A stretch of DNA of 64,000 bases from Chloroflexota bacterium (GTDB taxonomy: Bacteria; Chloroflexota; Anaerolineae; UBA4142; SHND01). The notes under the pieces are model-generated. The model did no database searches, was not told where the DNA came from, and saw only the letters and a list, made by a program, of their open reading frames with translations. Positions within the stretch are counted from its first letter, which is position 1; every line of letters begins with the position of its first letter. The stretch lies in assembly GCA_004295045.1 (NCBI GenBank), contig SHND01000013.1, positions 65,073 through 129,072 of the forward strand, given 5' to 3'. Positions 57,577 through 64,000 of the stretch are shown here, one piece after another. The translations under genes were made by a program, and so were the position numbers.

Positions 57577-57633
57577 TACGAAACCCGCCTATTTTTTTCG
57601 ATTGGCAAAGGTATTGACAACGGGGATGTCACA

Positions 57634-58089
57634 ATGATAAACGAAACCGCGAGCATCATCATCCATCGTCCCGTCGCGCAAGTGTATGCCTTTATGAGCG
57701 TGCCGAAAAATCGTTTGCGCTATGACCCGAAACTGATTGACGTGCGTCAAACACCGGAAGGCGCGCTTCGGCTTGGGACACGGATTGTCGAGGTGCGGAG
57801 CATGCTCGGCAAGCGGGGGGAGATGGTGACGGAGGTTGCGGAATTGGAACCGCAGAAGCGCATTGGCTATCGCACGCTGCAAGCTGACCCGATGAACGCG
57901 GTTGGCGCGTATCAGTTTGAATCCGTTCCCGAAGGGACGCGGCTGACGTTGAATTTTGCAGTGAATCCAAAGGGATTGATGAAATTGGTGATGCCGTTTG
58001 TCGCGCGCGGACTGAAACGCGATATTGCGGCGGGGCTTGCGAAGATCAAGGCGGTGTTGGAGAGTGAAGCGGCAAGCGGTGGAGAGTAG
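57634..58089 (+). CDS. SRPBCC-fold protein (polyketide cyclase/START-like)
   Basis: 151 residues from the ATG at 57634, with CGGGGATG upstream. A longer frame upstream is not protein-like. TASIIIHRPVAQVYAFMSVPKNRLRYDPKLIDVRQTP, LRLGTRIVEVRSMLGKRGEMVTEVAELEPQKRIGYRTLQ, and GAYQFESVPEGTRLTLNFAVNPKGLMKLVMPFVARGLKRDIAAGLAKIKAVLE show the helix-grip START-like fold with a long C-terminal helix. These proteins bind hydrophobic ligands, and some are cyclases. It precedes membrane paralogue 3 by 17 bases with a good ribosome-binding site, so the two are likely cotranscribed. Confidence 0.8.
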   Translation: MINETASIIIHRPVAQVYAFMSVPKNRLRYDPKLIDVRQTPEGALRLGTRIVEVRSMLGKRGEMVTEVAELEPQKRIGYRTLQADPMNAVGAYQFESVPEGTRLTLNFAVNPKGLMKLVMPFVARGLKRDIAAGLAKIKAVLESEAASGGE

Positions 58090-58106
58090 TCGGTAAGGAG
58101 CAAGCA

Positions 58107-59387
58107 ATGACTCGACATGCAAATTCATGGCAGAAATTTTTCGCGTGGACGACGTTGGTCATCAGCGGCGCGTCGTTTCTCTTGGTCTTGTACATTTCGC
58201 TGGTGTTGTGTCCGCCTACAATCGCAAGTACTTTGGGGGAGGAGTTGGGAAGTCTGCCTGCGGCGCTCGCGTTTGTCGAGTTCGCGCTGCTGTGCATTTT
58301 GATCGTGACGTTTCGCCCCGAGAACCGCATCGGCTGGTTGTGCGGTGTGATTAGCATTGGCGGTGCAATCGTCATTCCGGTTGGGAATTACCAATACTCC
58401 TGTTACTCTGATTCAGGACCCGTGCCGCCGGAATTGGCAATTGGAATTTTCGTTTCGACTATTCTATTCTTTCTGGTCATTATTCCGTTGATGTTCACGC
58501 TTTTACCGCTGTGGTTTCCGAATGGACAGTTTCTTTCCCCGCGCTGGCGCGCGTTTTGGTACGTTGCGTTGGGGCTGGCGGTTGGCTCAGCCCTCATGTT
58601 TGCGTTCTCGCCCGGCGCGCTGGCGCAGATGGCAGGCAGACCCATCGCAAGTCCGTTCGAGTTGGATATTCCATTGCCCGCGTGGGTTGCTCCCTTGCAG
58701 CGATTTTTCTTTTTCCCGGCTCTCGTTTTGCCTTTGATAGCGAACGCGTCGCTGGTCGTGCGCTATCGCCGCGCGGATGCGGTGACGCGCCAGCAGCTCA
58801 AGGTGTTTGGAATTTTGGCGGTAGGCGGAGTCATGCTGCTGCTCTTGGTCGAGTTGGCTGGCTTTGCAGGATTGCTCGATAAAAGTTTTGGGGAAAGTTG
58901 GTTTTATCTCTTTGCGCTGATTGTGGGTTGGCTCGGTTATCCGACGGCGATTGGCGTGGCGGTGCTGCGCTATCGTTTGTACGACATCGAAGTCATCATT
59001 CGCCGCACGTTGATTTATGGCGTCGTGACGGGAATGTTGGTGGCGTTGTATTTCGGCTTGGTGATTTTGTTCCAGCGGATTTTTGCGGGCATCGTCGGCG
59101 AAAGCACAGAAATTGTGACGGTGGTTTCGACGCTCATTATCGCGGCATTGTTCACGCCGTTACGCAATCGCGTGCAAGCGGCGATTGACCGCCGTTTCTA
59201 TCGCAAAAAATATGACGCACAAAAAGTTTTACAAAAATTTTCGGAAACGGTGCGCGATGAAACGGACATTGATAAATTGACGGCGGAATTGGTGAACGTG
59301 GTGAACGAGACGATGCAGCCGCGGAGCGTGAGTTTGTGGTTGAAACGGGGAGACGGGGAAACAGGGAGACAGGGATACAACAAGTGA
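58107..59387 (+). CDS. Multi-pass membrane protein, paralogue 3 of 4
   Basis: 426 residues with TAAGGAGCAAGCA before the ATG. Family architecture: VVRYRRADAVTRQQLKVFGIL, LRYRLYDIEVIIRRTLIYGVVTGMLVALYFGLVILFQRIFAGIVG, PLRNRVQAAIDRRFYRKKYDAQKVLQKFSETVRDE and TMQPRSVSLWLKRGD. Its N-terminal third differs from the other paralogues, with two Cys in CLC-like positions (SLVLCPPTI, YQYSCYSDSG). Its 3' end is homologous to a fragment 770 bases downstream, past a vapBC module. Confidence 0.8.
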   Translation: MTRHANSWQKFFAWTTLVISGASFLLVLYISLVLCPPTIASTLGEELGSLPAALAFVEFALLCILIVTFRPENRIGWLCGVISIGGAIVIPVGNYQYSCYSDSGPVPPELAIGIFVSTILFFLVIIPLMFTLLPLWFPNGQFLSPRWRAFWYVALGLAVGSALMFAFSPGALAQMAGRPIASPFELDIPLPAWVAPLQRFFFFPALVLPLIANASLVVRYRRADAVTRQQLKVFGILAVGGVMLLLLVELAGFAGLLDKSFGESWFYLFALIVGWLGYPTAIGVAVLRYRLYDIEVIIRRTLIYGVVTGMLVALYFGLVILFQRIFAGIVGESTEIVTVVSTLIIAALFTPLRNRVQAAIDRRFYRKKYDAQKVLQKFSETVRDETDIDKLTAELVNVVNETMQPRSVSLWLKRGDGETGRQGYNK

Positions 59388-59429
59388 CGACGGACGATGG
59401 ACAGCAAGGGAATTAGAAAGTAGTTGGTG

Positions 59430-59840
59430 TTACGGGAGGATTTCAAAATAGGCGCAGTGCTTGGGGCGAACGATAGCGAAATGACGGCGGTCAACAGTCA
59501 GGATACGCGTGATGTTGAGGCGTTCCGCCATTGCAACGATGACACAATCTACAAAATCAATGCGTGTGTCTTGGTAGGTCTTGAGCAACTCGCTGGCGCG
59601 CGCCAAATCTGCAGGCAAGGTATCTAACAGTTTCAGTTCACCTGCCACAATCGCATCAAGCAAGTCCGTGAGGATTTCATAATCGCCGTCACGGAGAATG
59701 AGATACGCCAATTCGGGCAGAACTAAATCGGGCAGTAACGGCGCAGTTTCTTCTTCGAGCGTTTCTGCACAAATTTCGTGCAGGTCGTCATTCTCAATGA
59801 TTGCTGCGAGCAGAAAACCCGTATCAAGGAGTGCGCTCAT
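59430..59840 (-). CDS. vapC: VapC-type PIN-domain ribonuclease toxin (module 1)
   Basis: 136 residues. MSALLDTGFLLAAIIENDDLHE holds the first PIN Asp, LVLPELAYLIL the conserved Glu, DFVDCVIVAMAERLNITRILTVDRRHF the two C-terminal Asp. PIN toxins cleave RNA, often initiator tRNA or rRNA. The start overlaps the antitoxin stop by 4 bases (ATGA). A HEPN/MNT pair and a second vapBC are in the same window, so several toxin-antitoxin systems are present. Confidence 0.87.
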   Translation of the reverse strand: MSALLDTGFLLAAIIENDDLHEICAETLEEETAPLLPDLVLPELAYLILRDGDYEILTDLLDAIVAGELKLLDTLPADLARASELLKTYQDTRIDFVDCVIVAMAERLNITRILTVDRRHFAIVRPKHCAYFEILP

Positions 59841-60115
59841 CGGTCAACAGTCCAACCGCGCACGCGATCCACTTCGCGTTCTAGAATTTCTTCCGCCTCG
59901 ACGGAAGCATTCGGGTTGCGCGAATGTCCAATGCCAATAAAGGAATAGCGCGAACTCTTTTTGCGGCGTTTTTTTGGTTTGGACTTGGCATTGCTTTTGG
60001 GCTTGAGCAAAACATAATCATCACGCATTACGACTTCGAGCTGACTCGCAGCAGGGAAATAGGTGCGTGGAATCAACACACCTTCTTCGGTGATTTGGAT
60101 GGGAATGATTGCCAT
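59837..60115 (-). CDS. vapB: Antitoxin partner of PIN toxin 1
   Basis: 92 residues. The N-terminal IPIQITEEGVLIPRTYFPAASQLEVVMRDDYVLLKPK reads as an AbrB/MazE-like beta domain that would bind DNA, followed by a basic linker (KSKPKKRRKKSSRYS) and a C-terminal toxin-binding helix (SVEAEEILEREVDRVRGW). A TGCTATAAT extended -10 lies about 25 bases upstream (60139-60147, minus), next to the junction with the 3' remnant. Confidence 0.75.
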   Translation of the reverse strand: MAIIPIQITEEGVLIPRTYFPAASQLEVVMRDDYVLLKPKSNAKSKPKKRRKKSSRYSFIGIGHSRNPNASVEAEEILEREVDRVRGWTVDR

Positions 60116-60138
60116 GATCGTTTTTCCTTTCGCGCAAG

Positions 60139-60147
60139 ATTATAGCA
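60139..60147 (-). promoter_or_regulatory. vapBC promoter, module 1
   Basis: TGCTATAAT on the minus strand, an extended -10 box. It sits at the boundary between the antitoxin leader and the start of the membrane-protein remnant. Module 2 has the same box at 62518-62526. Confidence 0.6.
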
Positions 60148-60149
60148 CG

Positions 60150-60269
60150 AGTGAAACGGACTTGGATAAATTGACGGCGGAAGTGGTGAACGTGGTGAAT
60201 GAAACGATGCAGCCGAGGAGTGTGAGTTTGTGGTTGAAAAAGGAGACAGGGAAACAGGGAGACAGGTAG
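60150..60269 (+). pseudogene. 3' remnant of a membrane-protein paralogue
   Basis: ETDLDKLTAEVVNVVNETMQ, then PRSVSLWLKKETG: about 40 residues that align with the last codons of paralogue 3 (59260-59380) at roughly 85-90% nucleotide identity by eye, in frame and ending at a stop. The rest of the gene is missing, replaced by the vapBC module. The similarity continues into the AGACAGGGAAACAGGGAGACAGG tail past both genes. Confidence 0.8.
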
Positions 60270-60320
60270 ATAGGTAGACAAGCAGCGTGGTTACCTGTTT
60301 CCGTGTATCCTTGTTTTCTT
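60249..60320. repeat. Dispersed inverted repeat, copy 2
   Basis: AAACAGGGAGACAGG on the left and TTACCTGTTTCCGTGTATCC on the right, matching the repeat at 54557-54634 in both halves. It spans the end of the membrane-protein remnant and the leader of the flavoprotein gene. Confidence 0.7.
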
Positions 60321-60332
60321 GATACCAAATTC

Positions 60333-61847
60333 ATGTTTGACCTCATCATCCTCGGCGGAGGCCCCGCGGGCGTGACGGCGGCGTTGCGCGCGCGTGAACT
60401 TGGCGCAAAGGTCGCGTTGGTGGAACGCGGGCAGTTGGGCGGCACATGCACGAACGACGGCTGCGCGCCGACGCGCGTTCTTGCCAAAACCGCGCGTCTG
60501 TTGCGCGACGCGAAGAAATTCGACGAGTACGGGTTGGAGGGCGAACGTCCGCGCTTGAATTGGGAACGTTTGCTCGCGCGCACGCACTATGTTGTGAACG
60601 CGCTGCATGAAAAGAAACAACTCATCGGACATTTGCAAGCGTCGGGGGTGGAGACGTTTGTGAATGTTGGCGACGCGCGGTTTGTGGACGCGCATACGCT
60701 CGCCATTCGCCCCTCACCCCTAACCCCTCTCCCAACGGGAGAGGGGAACTTGCGCGCGGAAAAATTTATTTTGTGCGCGGGCGGACACGCGCGGCGCTTG
60801 GATTTTCCCGGCGCGGAATTGGCGCTGACGCACAGCGACGTGTGGACGTTGAAAGCATTGCCGCAGCGCGTTGCCATCGTCGGCGGCGCGGCGACGGGGT
60901 GCCAGCTCGCGTCGGTGTTGAATGAGTTTGGCGCAGAGGTGACGCTGCTCGATGTTGCGCCGCGCATTTTGCCGACAGAGGATATTGAAACGTCAAGCGT
61001 GATGCGGCAGGCGTTTGAGGCGCGCGGGATTCGCATTGAGACGGGAATTGGGGGGATCAAAGAGATACGAGAGGCGAGAGACGAGAAACGCGAAACGAGA
61101 AGCGAGGGGCGAGAAGCGAGGGGCGAGAAAGAATTAATTTACACGCGTGACGCGCGCGAAATTTCGCTCGACGTTGACGCGGTGATTGTGGCGGTGGGAT
61201 GGATTGGAAATATCGAGACGTTGAATCTGGACGCGGCGGGAGTGAAGACGGAGCGCGGTTATGTTGTGGTGAATGATGCGCTGCAAACGACGGCGCCCAA
61301 CATTTTCGCGGCGGGCGATATTACGGGACGCATGATGCTGGTGCAGGGCGCGATGACGGAAGCGCTGATTGCGGCAGAAAACGCGGTCCGCAACACCAGC
61401 AATGAATCTCATCACGTTATCGTCCCGCACGGCGGATTCACTGACCCCGAGTACGGGAGCGTCGGTTTGACGGAACAGCAGGCGCGCGAAAAATTGGATT
61501 GCGTTGTTGCAACGGTGCTGTATTCCGAAATTGACCGCGCGGTGATTGACGATGAGCCGGAGGGTTTTTGCAAACTCATCGTTGCGCGCGCGACGCAGGA
61601 AATTCTCGGCGCGCACGTCGTCGGCGAACAGGCGTTAGAGGTGATTCAAGTCGTCGCGGCGGCAATGCAGGCAAACGCGCGCGTGAACGACTTGGCGCGT
61701 TTGGAAATCGCGTATCCGACGTATTGCGCGGTGGTGGGCTTGGTAGCGCGGCGGATTGTGCGCGAGATGGGAATGATGAGGACAGGCGCCGAGTGGAAAG
61801 AGTTGGGGCAAATGCGTGGCGCGGAGTGGGAGAGCAAAGAGGAATAA
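60333..61847 (+). CDS. FAD/NAD(P) disulfide oxidoreductase (mercuric reductase/lipoamide dehydrogenase family) with repeat insertions
   Basis: 504 residues from the ATG at 60333. FAD motif LIILGGGPAGVTAALRARELGAKVALVERG, redox pair GGTCTNDGCAPTRVL, second dinucleotide motif RVAIVGGAATGCQLASVLNEFGAEVTLLD, NIFAAGDITGRMMLVQGAMTEA, and a C-terminal dimer domain with GAHVVGEQALEVIQVVAAAM and ARLEIAYPTYCAVV. The last lacks the His-x-His-Pro of lipoamide dehydrogenase, and no C-terminal Cys pair of MerA is present, so the substrate is open. In-frame insertions: SPLTPLPTGEG (60711-60749, palindromic) and EARDEKRETRSEGREARGEK (61061-61130, GAGAAGCGAG repeat). Confidence 0.85.
   Translation: MFDLIILGGGPAGVTAALRARELGAKVALVERGQLGGTCTNDGCAPTRVLAKTARLLRDAKKFDEYGLEGERPRLNWERLLARTHYVVNALHEKKQLIGHLQASGVETFVNVGDARFVDAHTLAIRPSPLTPLPTGEGNLRAEKFILCAGGHARRLDFPGAELALTHSDVWTLKALPQRVAIVGGAATGCQLASVLNEFGAEVTLLDVAPRILPTEDIETSSVMRQAFEARGIRIETGIGGIKEIREARDEKRETRSEGREARGEKELIYTRDAREISLDVDAVIVAVGWIGNIETLNLDAAGVKTERGYVVVNDALQTTAPNIFAAGDITGRMMLVQGAMTEALIAAENAVRNTSNESHHVIVPHGGFTDPEYGSVGLTEQQAREKLDCVVATVLYSEIDRAVIDDEPEGFCKLIVARATQEILGAHVVGEQALEVIQVVAAAMQANARVNDLARLEIAYPTYCAVVGLVARRIVREMGMMRTGAEWKELGQMRGAEWESKEE
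60711..60749. repeat. Palindromic repeat inside a coding sequence
   Basis: CCCCTCTCCC-AAC-GGGAGAGGGG (60724-60746) preceded by CCCTCACCCCTAA. It encodes SPLTPLPTGEG in frame between two strands of the FAD domain. The form is that of a protein-tolerated palindromic element. Confidence 0.85.
61061..61130. repeat. GAGAAGCGAGAAAC-type repeat inside a coding sequence
   Basis: Imperfect 7-bp units (GAGAGGC, GAGAAGC, GAAACGC) encoding a charged stretch. The same units occur at 24911-24972 inside the large membrane-protein gene, read in the other direction. Confidence 0.8.
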
Positions 61848-61851
61848 AGAG

Positions 61852-62268
61852 TTACGAGTCCTGTACGAGCAAGTCTTGCGGAGTGATGACGCGTAACGCG
61901 GGCACGCGCATAAAATGATTCATGTTGGTTGTGACAAGGGGAAGATTGTGTTCAAGACAAATCGCTGCGATGAGAACGTCTTTGATGCCGATTTCTTGAT
62001 TGTTACGAATTAACTCGTCATGCAATATCGCCGCGCGTCGGGCGGCAGCATCGTCAAAGGGCAAAATTTGCATGACACCAAGCAGTGCTGTCTCGCCAAT
62101 CTGTTTTTGCGCGCGTGCCATGCCAAACAAGAGCTCATAAACTGTGATCGAAGTGACCGCACAAGGATAGTCGGATACAGCACGCGTGACCGCGCTGGCG
62201 CTCGGTTCGCGGCCCTTGAGAAAATTGATAAGAATGCTTGTGTCTAAACAGAGTTCGGTGATGTCCAT
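61852..62268 (-). CDS. vapC: VapC-type PIN-domain ribonuclease toxin (module 2)
   Basis: 138 residues from the ATG at 62268 (an in-frame GTG at 62277 adds three). CLDTSILINFLKG holds the first Asp, TSITVYELLFGM the Glu, GIKDVLIAAICLEHNLPLVTTNMNHFMRVPAL the last acids. It is a different PIN subgroup from module 1, with low visible similarity, so the two modules were acquired separately. It overlaps the antitoxin gene by 25 bases. It follows the flavoprotein stop by 4 bases on the opposite strand. Confidence 0.9.
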   Translation of the reverse strand: MDITELCLDTSILINFLKGREPSASAVTRAVSDYPCAVTSITVYELLFGMARAQKQIGETALLGVMQILPFDDAAARRAAILHDELIRNNQEIGIKDVLIAAICLEHNLPLVTTNMNHFMRVPALRVITPQDLLVQDS

Positions 62269-62495
62269 TGTTGCCACGCTTGCTCCAGTGTATTCATCGC
62301 ATCGTCGAACTCTTTATCATCGGCAAATACGCCGCGCAATGCAAGGAATTGGTCAAGACGCGCCAAGCGCAGCGATTGCCCCTCGACAATCGCTTTTACA
62401 GCGCTGCCATCGCTCAAATTCAAAATTGCCATCAGCCAGGCAGGTAAAAAAATTGTGTCTTCCTGCGAACGTTTTACTGTAAGCGCCATTTGCAA
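62244..62495 (-). CDS. vapB: AbrB-like antitoxin (module 2)
   Basis: 83 residues with AAAGGAGTTTGCAA before the ATG. LTVKRSQEDTIFLPAWLMAILNLSDGSAVKAIVEGQSLRLARLDQFLAL has the AbrB/MazE-type beta arrangement, with a C-terminal helical toxin-binding part (FDDAMNTLEQAWQQW). An extended -10 TGCTATAAT lies upstream (62518-62526, minus). Antitoxins of this kind repress their own operon. Confidence 0.82.
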   Translation of the reverse strand: MQMALTVKRSQEDTIFLPAWLMAILNLSDGSAVKAIVEGQSLRLARLDQFLALRGVFADDKEFDDAMNTLEQAWQQWTSPNSV

Positions 62496-62517
62496 ACTCC
62501 TTTGGGAACGTCAGGTG

Positions 62518-62526
62518 ATTATAGCA
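62518..62526 (-). promoter_or_regulatory. vapBC promoter, module 2
   Basis: TGCTATAAT on the minus strand, identical to the box in module 1, again at the junction with a 3' gene remnant. Confidence 0.6.
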
Positions 62527-62657
62527 TGAATCAATTTGCAGATTTTGGATTTGCCGCGCGGCGGATTGTGCGAGAGATAGGAATGGGCGCAACGGTTGCC
62601 GAATGGAAAGAGTTGGGAAAGTTGCAGGGCGCAGAATGGGAGAGCAAAGAGGAATGA
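62526..62657 (+). pseudogene. 3' remnant of a flavoprotein paralogue, in frame and coupled to the next gene
   Basis: 43 codons (MNQFADFGFAARRIVREIG..). From 62556 they align with the last 33 residues of the flavoprotein (61746-61846): 25 of 33 residues identical, including AEWKELG and GAEWESKEE. The stop overlaps the start of paralogue 4 (ATGA). The homologous 5' part of the gene is absent and the vapBC module lies in its place. It could be translated as a short peptide that couples expression. Confidence 0.8.
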
Positions 62658-63862
62658 AAATTTTTCGCGCGTTGTGGTGGTTCGCATTTCTTTTCTCACT
62701 CGCCGTCCTCGTCGGTTCGCTGCCGGGCTATTGGGCGCAGGTGAATCGCGGCGACCTTGCCGCCGATTTTTCAGAGGTGCAGCGAGCGGCGTTGTGGCTC
62801 GGCGCATTTTTGTCCATCGCCAGCGCGGCGCTGTGTCTTGCATTGGCGCTGCTGCTCATTGCGAAAAAACAAAATGACGGCATGGCGTTGTATCTTGCAT
62901 TTTATCTGTTGATGTACGGGATTTTTCTGGTGGGACCATTGGAACATTTTTTGCCGTACTGGTTTCCGTCAAGCGGTGATTTGGCTTTGCAGTTGCAAGG
63001 CGTTGTGTTTGGATTGCCGACACTCGTATTAATTCTCATTTTTCCAAACGGACGCTTTGAGCCGCGCTGGACGCGCTGGCTGGTCGTAGCAGGCGTTGTC
63101 ATCATGCTTGGGACGGCGTTCAGCGTGCGCGATTTGAACGAAGTGCTGCGGATTAACACCCCCGCCGCGCAAACTGGCTATGCGCTGCTTGGCGTGTGGT
63201 TCGTTATCGCGTCGGTGATTCAAGTTTTTCGCTATCGGCATATTTACACGTCAGCGGAGCGACAGCAAACGAAATGGATCCTCTATGGCTTTCTTGCCTC
63301 GTTCGGGTTATTGCTGCTCGTCTCTATTCCCTACACCTATTTACAAAACCTGCCGCCCGGAACGCCGCAGCCCTGGTGGTTCCCGCTGAATGGGGTTGGC
63401 TGGTGGTTTGGTTTGATGATTCAACCGCTCGCGCTCACGATTGCGATTTTGCGCGCGCGTTTGTGGGACATTGACGTTATCGTGCGGCGGACGCTCACGT
63501 ATGCGCTCGTGACGGGTCTGCTGGTGGCGATTTATTTTGGCAGTGTCATCGTGTTGCAGCGAATTTTCGCGGGCATCGCAGGCGAACAGCCCGAATTCGT
63601 CACCGTACTTTCGACGCTCGCCATCGCCGCGTTGTTCGTGCCGCTGCGAAATAAAATTCAAGACGCGATTGACAAACGGTTCAATCGGAAAAAATACGAC
63701 GCACAAAAAGTTTTGCAAAAATTCGCGGAAACGGTGCGCGATGAAACGGACATTGACAAGTTGACGGCAGAGTTGGTGAACGTGGTGAACGAGACGATGC
63801 AGCCGAGGAGTGTGAGCTTGTGGCTCAAGCGGACGGACGATGGACGACGGACGGGGAAATGA
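62654..63862 (+). CDS. Multi-pass membrane protein, paralogue 4 of 4
   Basis: 402 residues from the ATG at 62654, overlapping the remnant's stop. About nine membrane helices (FAFLFSLAVLVGSLPGYWAQ, SAALCLALALLLIAKKQNDGMALYLAFYLLMYGIF and others), FPNGRFEPRWTRWLVVAGVV, then LRARLWDIDVIVRRTLTYALVTGLLVAIYFGSVIVLQRIFAGIAG, PLRNKIQDAIDKRFNRKKYDAQKVLQKFAETVRDE, ending SVSLWLKRTDDGRRTGK. The last eight residues come from the GACGACGGAC repeat. No kinase domain is present. Confidence 0.8.
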   Translation: MKIFRALWWFAFLFSLAVLVGSLPGYWAQVNRGDLAADFSEVQRAALWLGAFLSIASAALCLALALLLIAKKQNDGMALYLAFYLLMYGIFLVGPLEHFLPYWFPSSGDLALQLQGVVFGLPTLVLILIFPNGRFEPRWTRWLVVAGVVIMLGTAFSVRDLNEVLRINTPAAQTGYALLGVWFVIASVIQVFRYRHIYTSAERQQTKWILYGFLASFGLLLLVSIPYTYLQNLPPGTPQPWWFPLNGVGWWFGLMIQPLALTIAILRARLWDIDVIVRRTLTYALVTGLLVAIYFGSVIVLQRIFAGIAGEQPEFVTVLSTLAIAALFVPLRNKIQDAIDKRFNRKKYDAQKVLQKFAETVRDETDIDKLTAELVNVVNETMQPRSVSLWLKRTDDGRRTGK

Positions 63863-63946
63863 CGGCGGATGACGGGGAACGACGACAGACGACGGACGGC
63901 GGACGACTTTCGCTGTCAGCGATCTGCGGTCTGTCGTCAGTCTTTT
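63830..63946. repeat. GACGACGGAC-type low-complexity repeat
   Basis: Imperfect units GGACGATGGACGACGGACGG and similar, with an inverted CTGTCGTC half at 63930-63940. Same family as at 51871-51957, 57113-57140 and 14260-14300. Confidence 0.8.
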
Positions 63947-63971
63947 GTCGGCTTTCAAAAGGTGGAATCAC

Positions 63972-64000
63972 ATGGCATACAAGTTTGAAAAATTAGAGGT
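63972..64000 (+). CDS. Start of a further gene, possibly four-helix-bundle protein (3' truncated)
   Basis: ATG GCA TAC AAG TTT GAA AAA TTA GAG GT with AAAAGGTGG upstream. MAYKFEKLEV resembles the start of small four-helix-bundle (S23 rRNA-intervening-sequence type) proteins, but only nine codons are visible. Confidence 0.4.

Noticed and set aside
57436..57633. N-terminal extension of the SRPBCC protein
   Set aside because: The added residues are not protein-like and include the palindrome; the ATG at 57634 has a better upstream signal.
1..64000. Prophage, integron or transposon
   Set aside because: No integrase, transposase, terminase or structural phage gene was found; the mobile character is limited to small repeats and toxin-antitoxin modules.

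Overview
The window looks like a chromosome segment of an uncultured member of the Chloroflexota, probably Anaerolineae-like. This is inferred from gene content and was not tested by a database search. The supporting features are an elongasome/Min cluster (mreBCD, mrdA, minCDE, rodA), large BTAD-ATPase-TPR regulators, a family of multi-pass membrane proteins resembling the sensor half of histidine kinases, XisH/XisI and MNT/HEPN pairs, and many low-complexity intergenic repeats. There are no rRNA or tRNA genes, CRISPR arrays, transposases or phage genes that I can recognise.

Layout. 1-3.9 kb: a truncated histidine phosphatase, two small membrane proteins, a GltD-like oxidoreductase and a convergent NYN-domain protein. 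4-9.2 kb: a membrane-anchored glycoside hydrolase, a MazG-like protein, a solute-binding protein, an alpha-amylase family enzyme and an ankyrin lipoprotein, all on +. 9.2-17 kb: small membrane proteins, an NmrA-like protein, an MNT/HEPN toxin-antitoxin pair, a BTAD regulator broken by an in-frame TAG, and XisH/XisI. 17-28.4 kb: the cell-shape region on the minus strand in two blocks (mrdA-minC-minD-minE-rodA, and mreB-mreC-mreD plus a large membrane protein), separated by one + strand flavin-type gene. 28.6-35.6 kb: rplY, hpt, an aminotransferase, a thioesterase, a methyltransferase, a glycosyltransferase, a split XdhC and a TlpA-type thioredoxin. 35.7-43.9 kb: a subtilase, a LysM protein, a candidate small RNA, a SWIM zinc-finger protein, a flippase-like protein and a protein that joins a sigma-factor-like region to a membrane helix and extracellular beta domains. 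44-52.7 kb: ComEC, a GH36-like protein, a lipoprotein hydrolase, unassigned ORFs and a second BTAD regulator. 53-64 kb: a diheme cytochrome c, then four paralogous membrane proteins interspersed with a flavoprotein disulfide reductase, an SRPBCC protein and two vapBC modules.

How it works together. The shape region couples side-wall synthesis (MreBCD, PBP2, RodA) with division-site placement (MinCDE). mreB is preceded by a phased array of GAGGATTA half-sites that overlaps its -10 box. The last 10 kb is an accessory region built from duplicated membrane proteins. Each of its vapBC modules is immediately followed by a 3' remnant of a gene homologous to the gene just upstream of the module. Several genes carry in-frame stretches of the same low-complexity or palindromic repeats that fill the intergenic spaces.

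The items most worth a second look are the sigma-TM-extracellular fusion, the vapBC/3'-remnant pattern, the mreB operator array, the candidate RNA at 39149-39276, and the repeats that have entered coding sequence.
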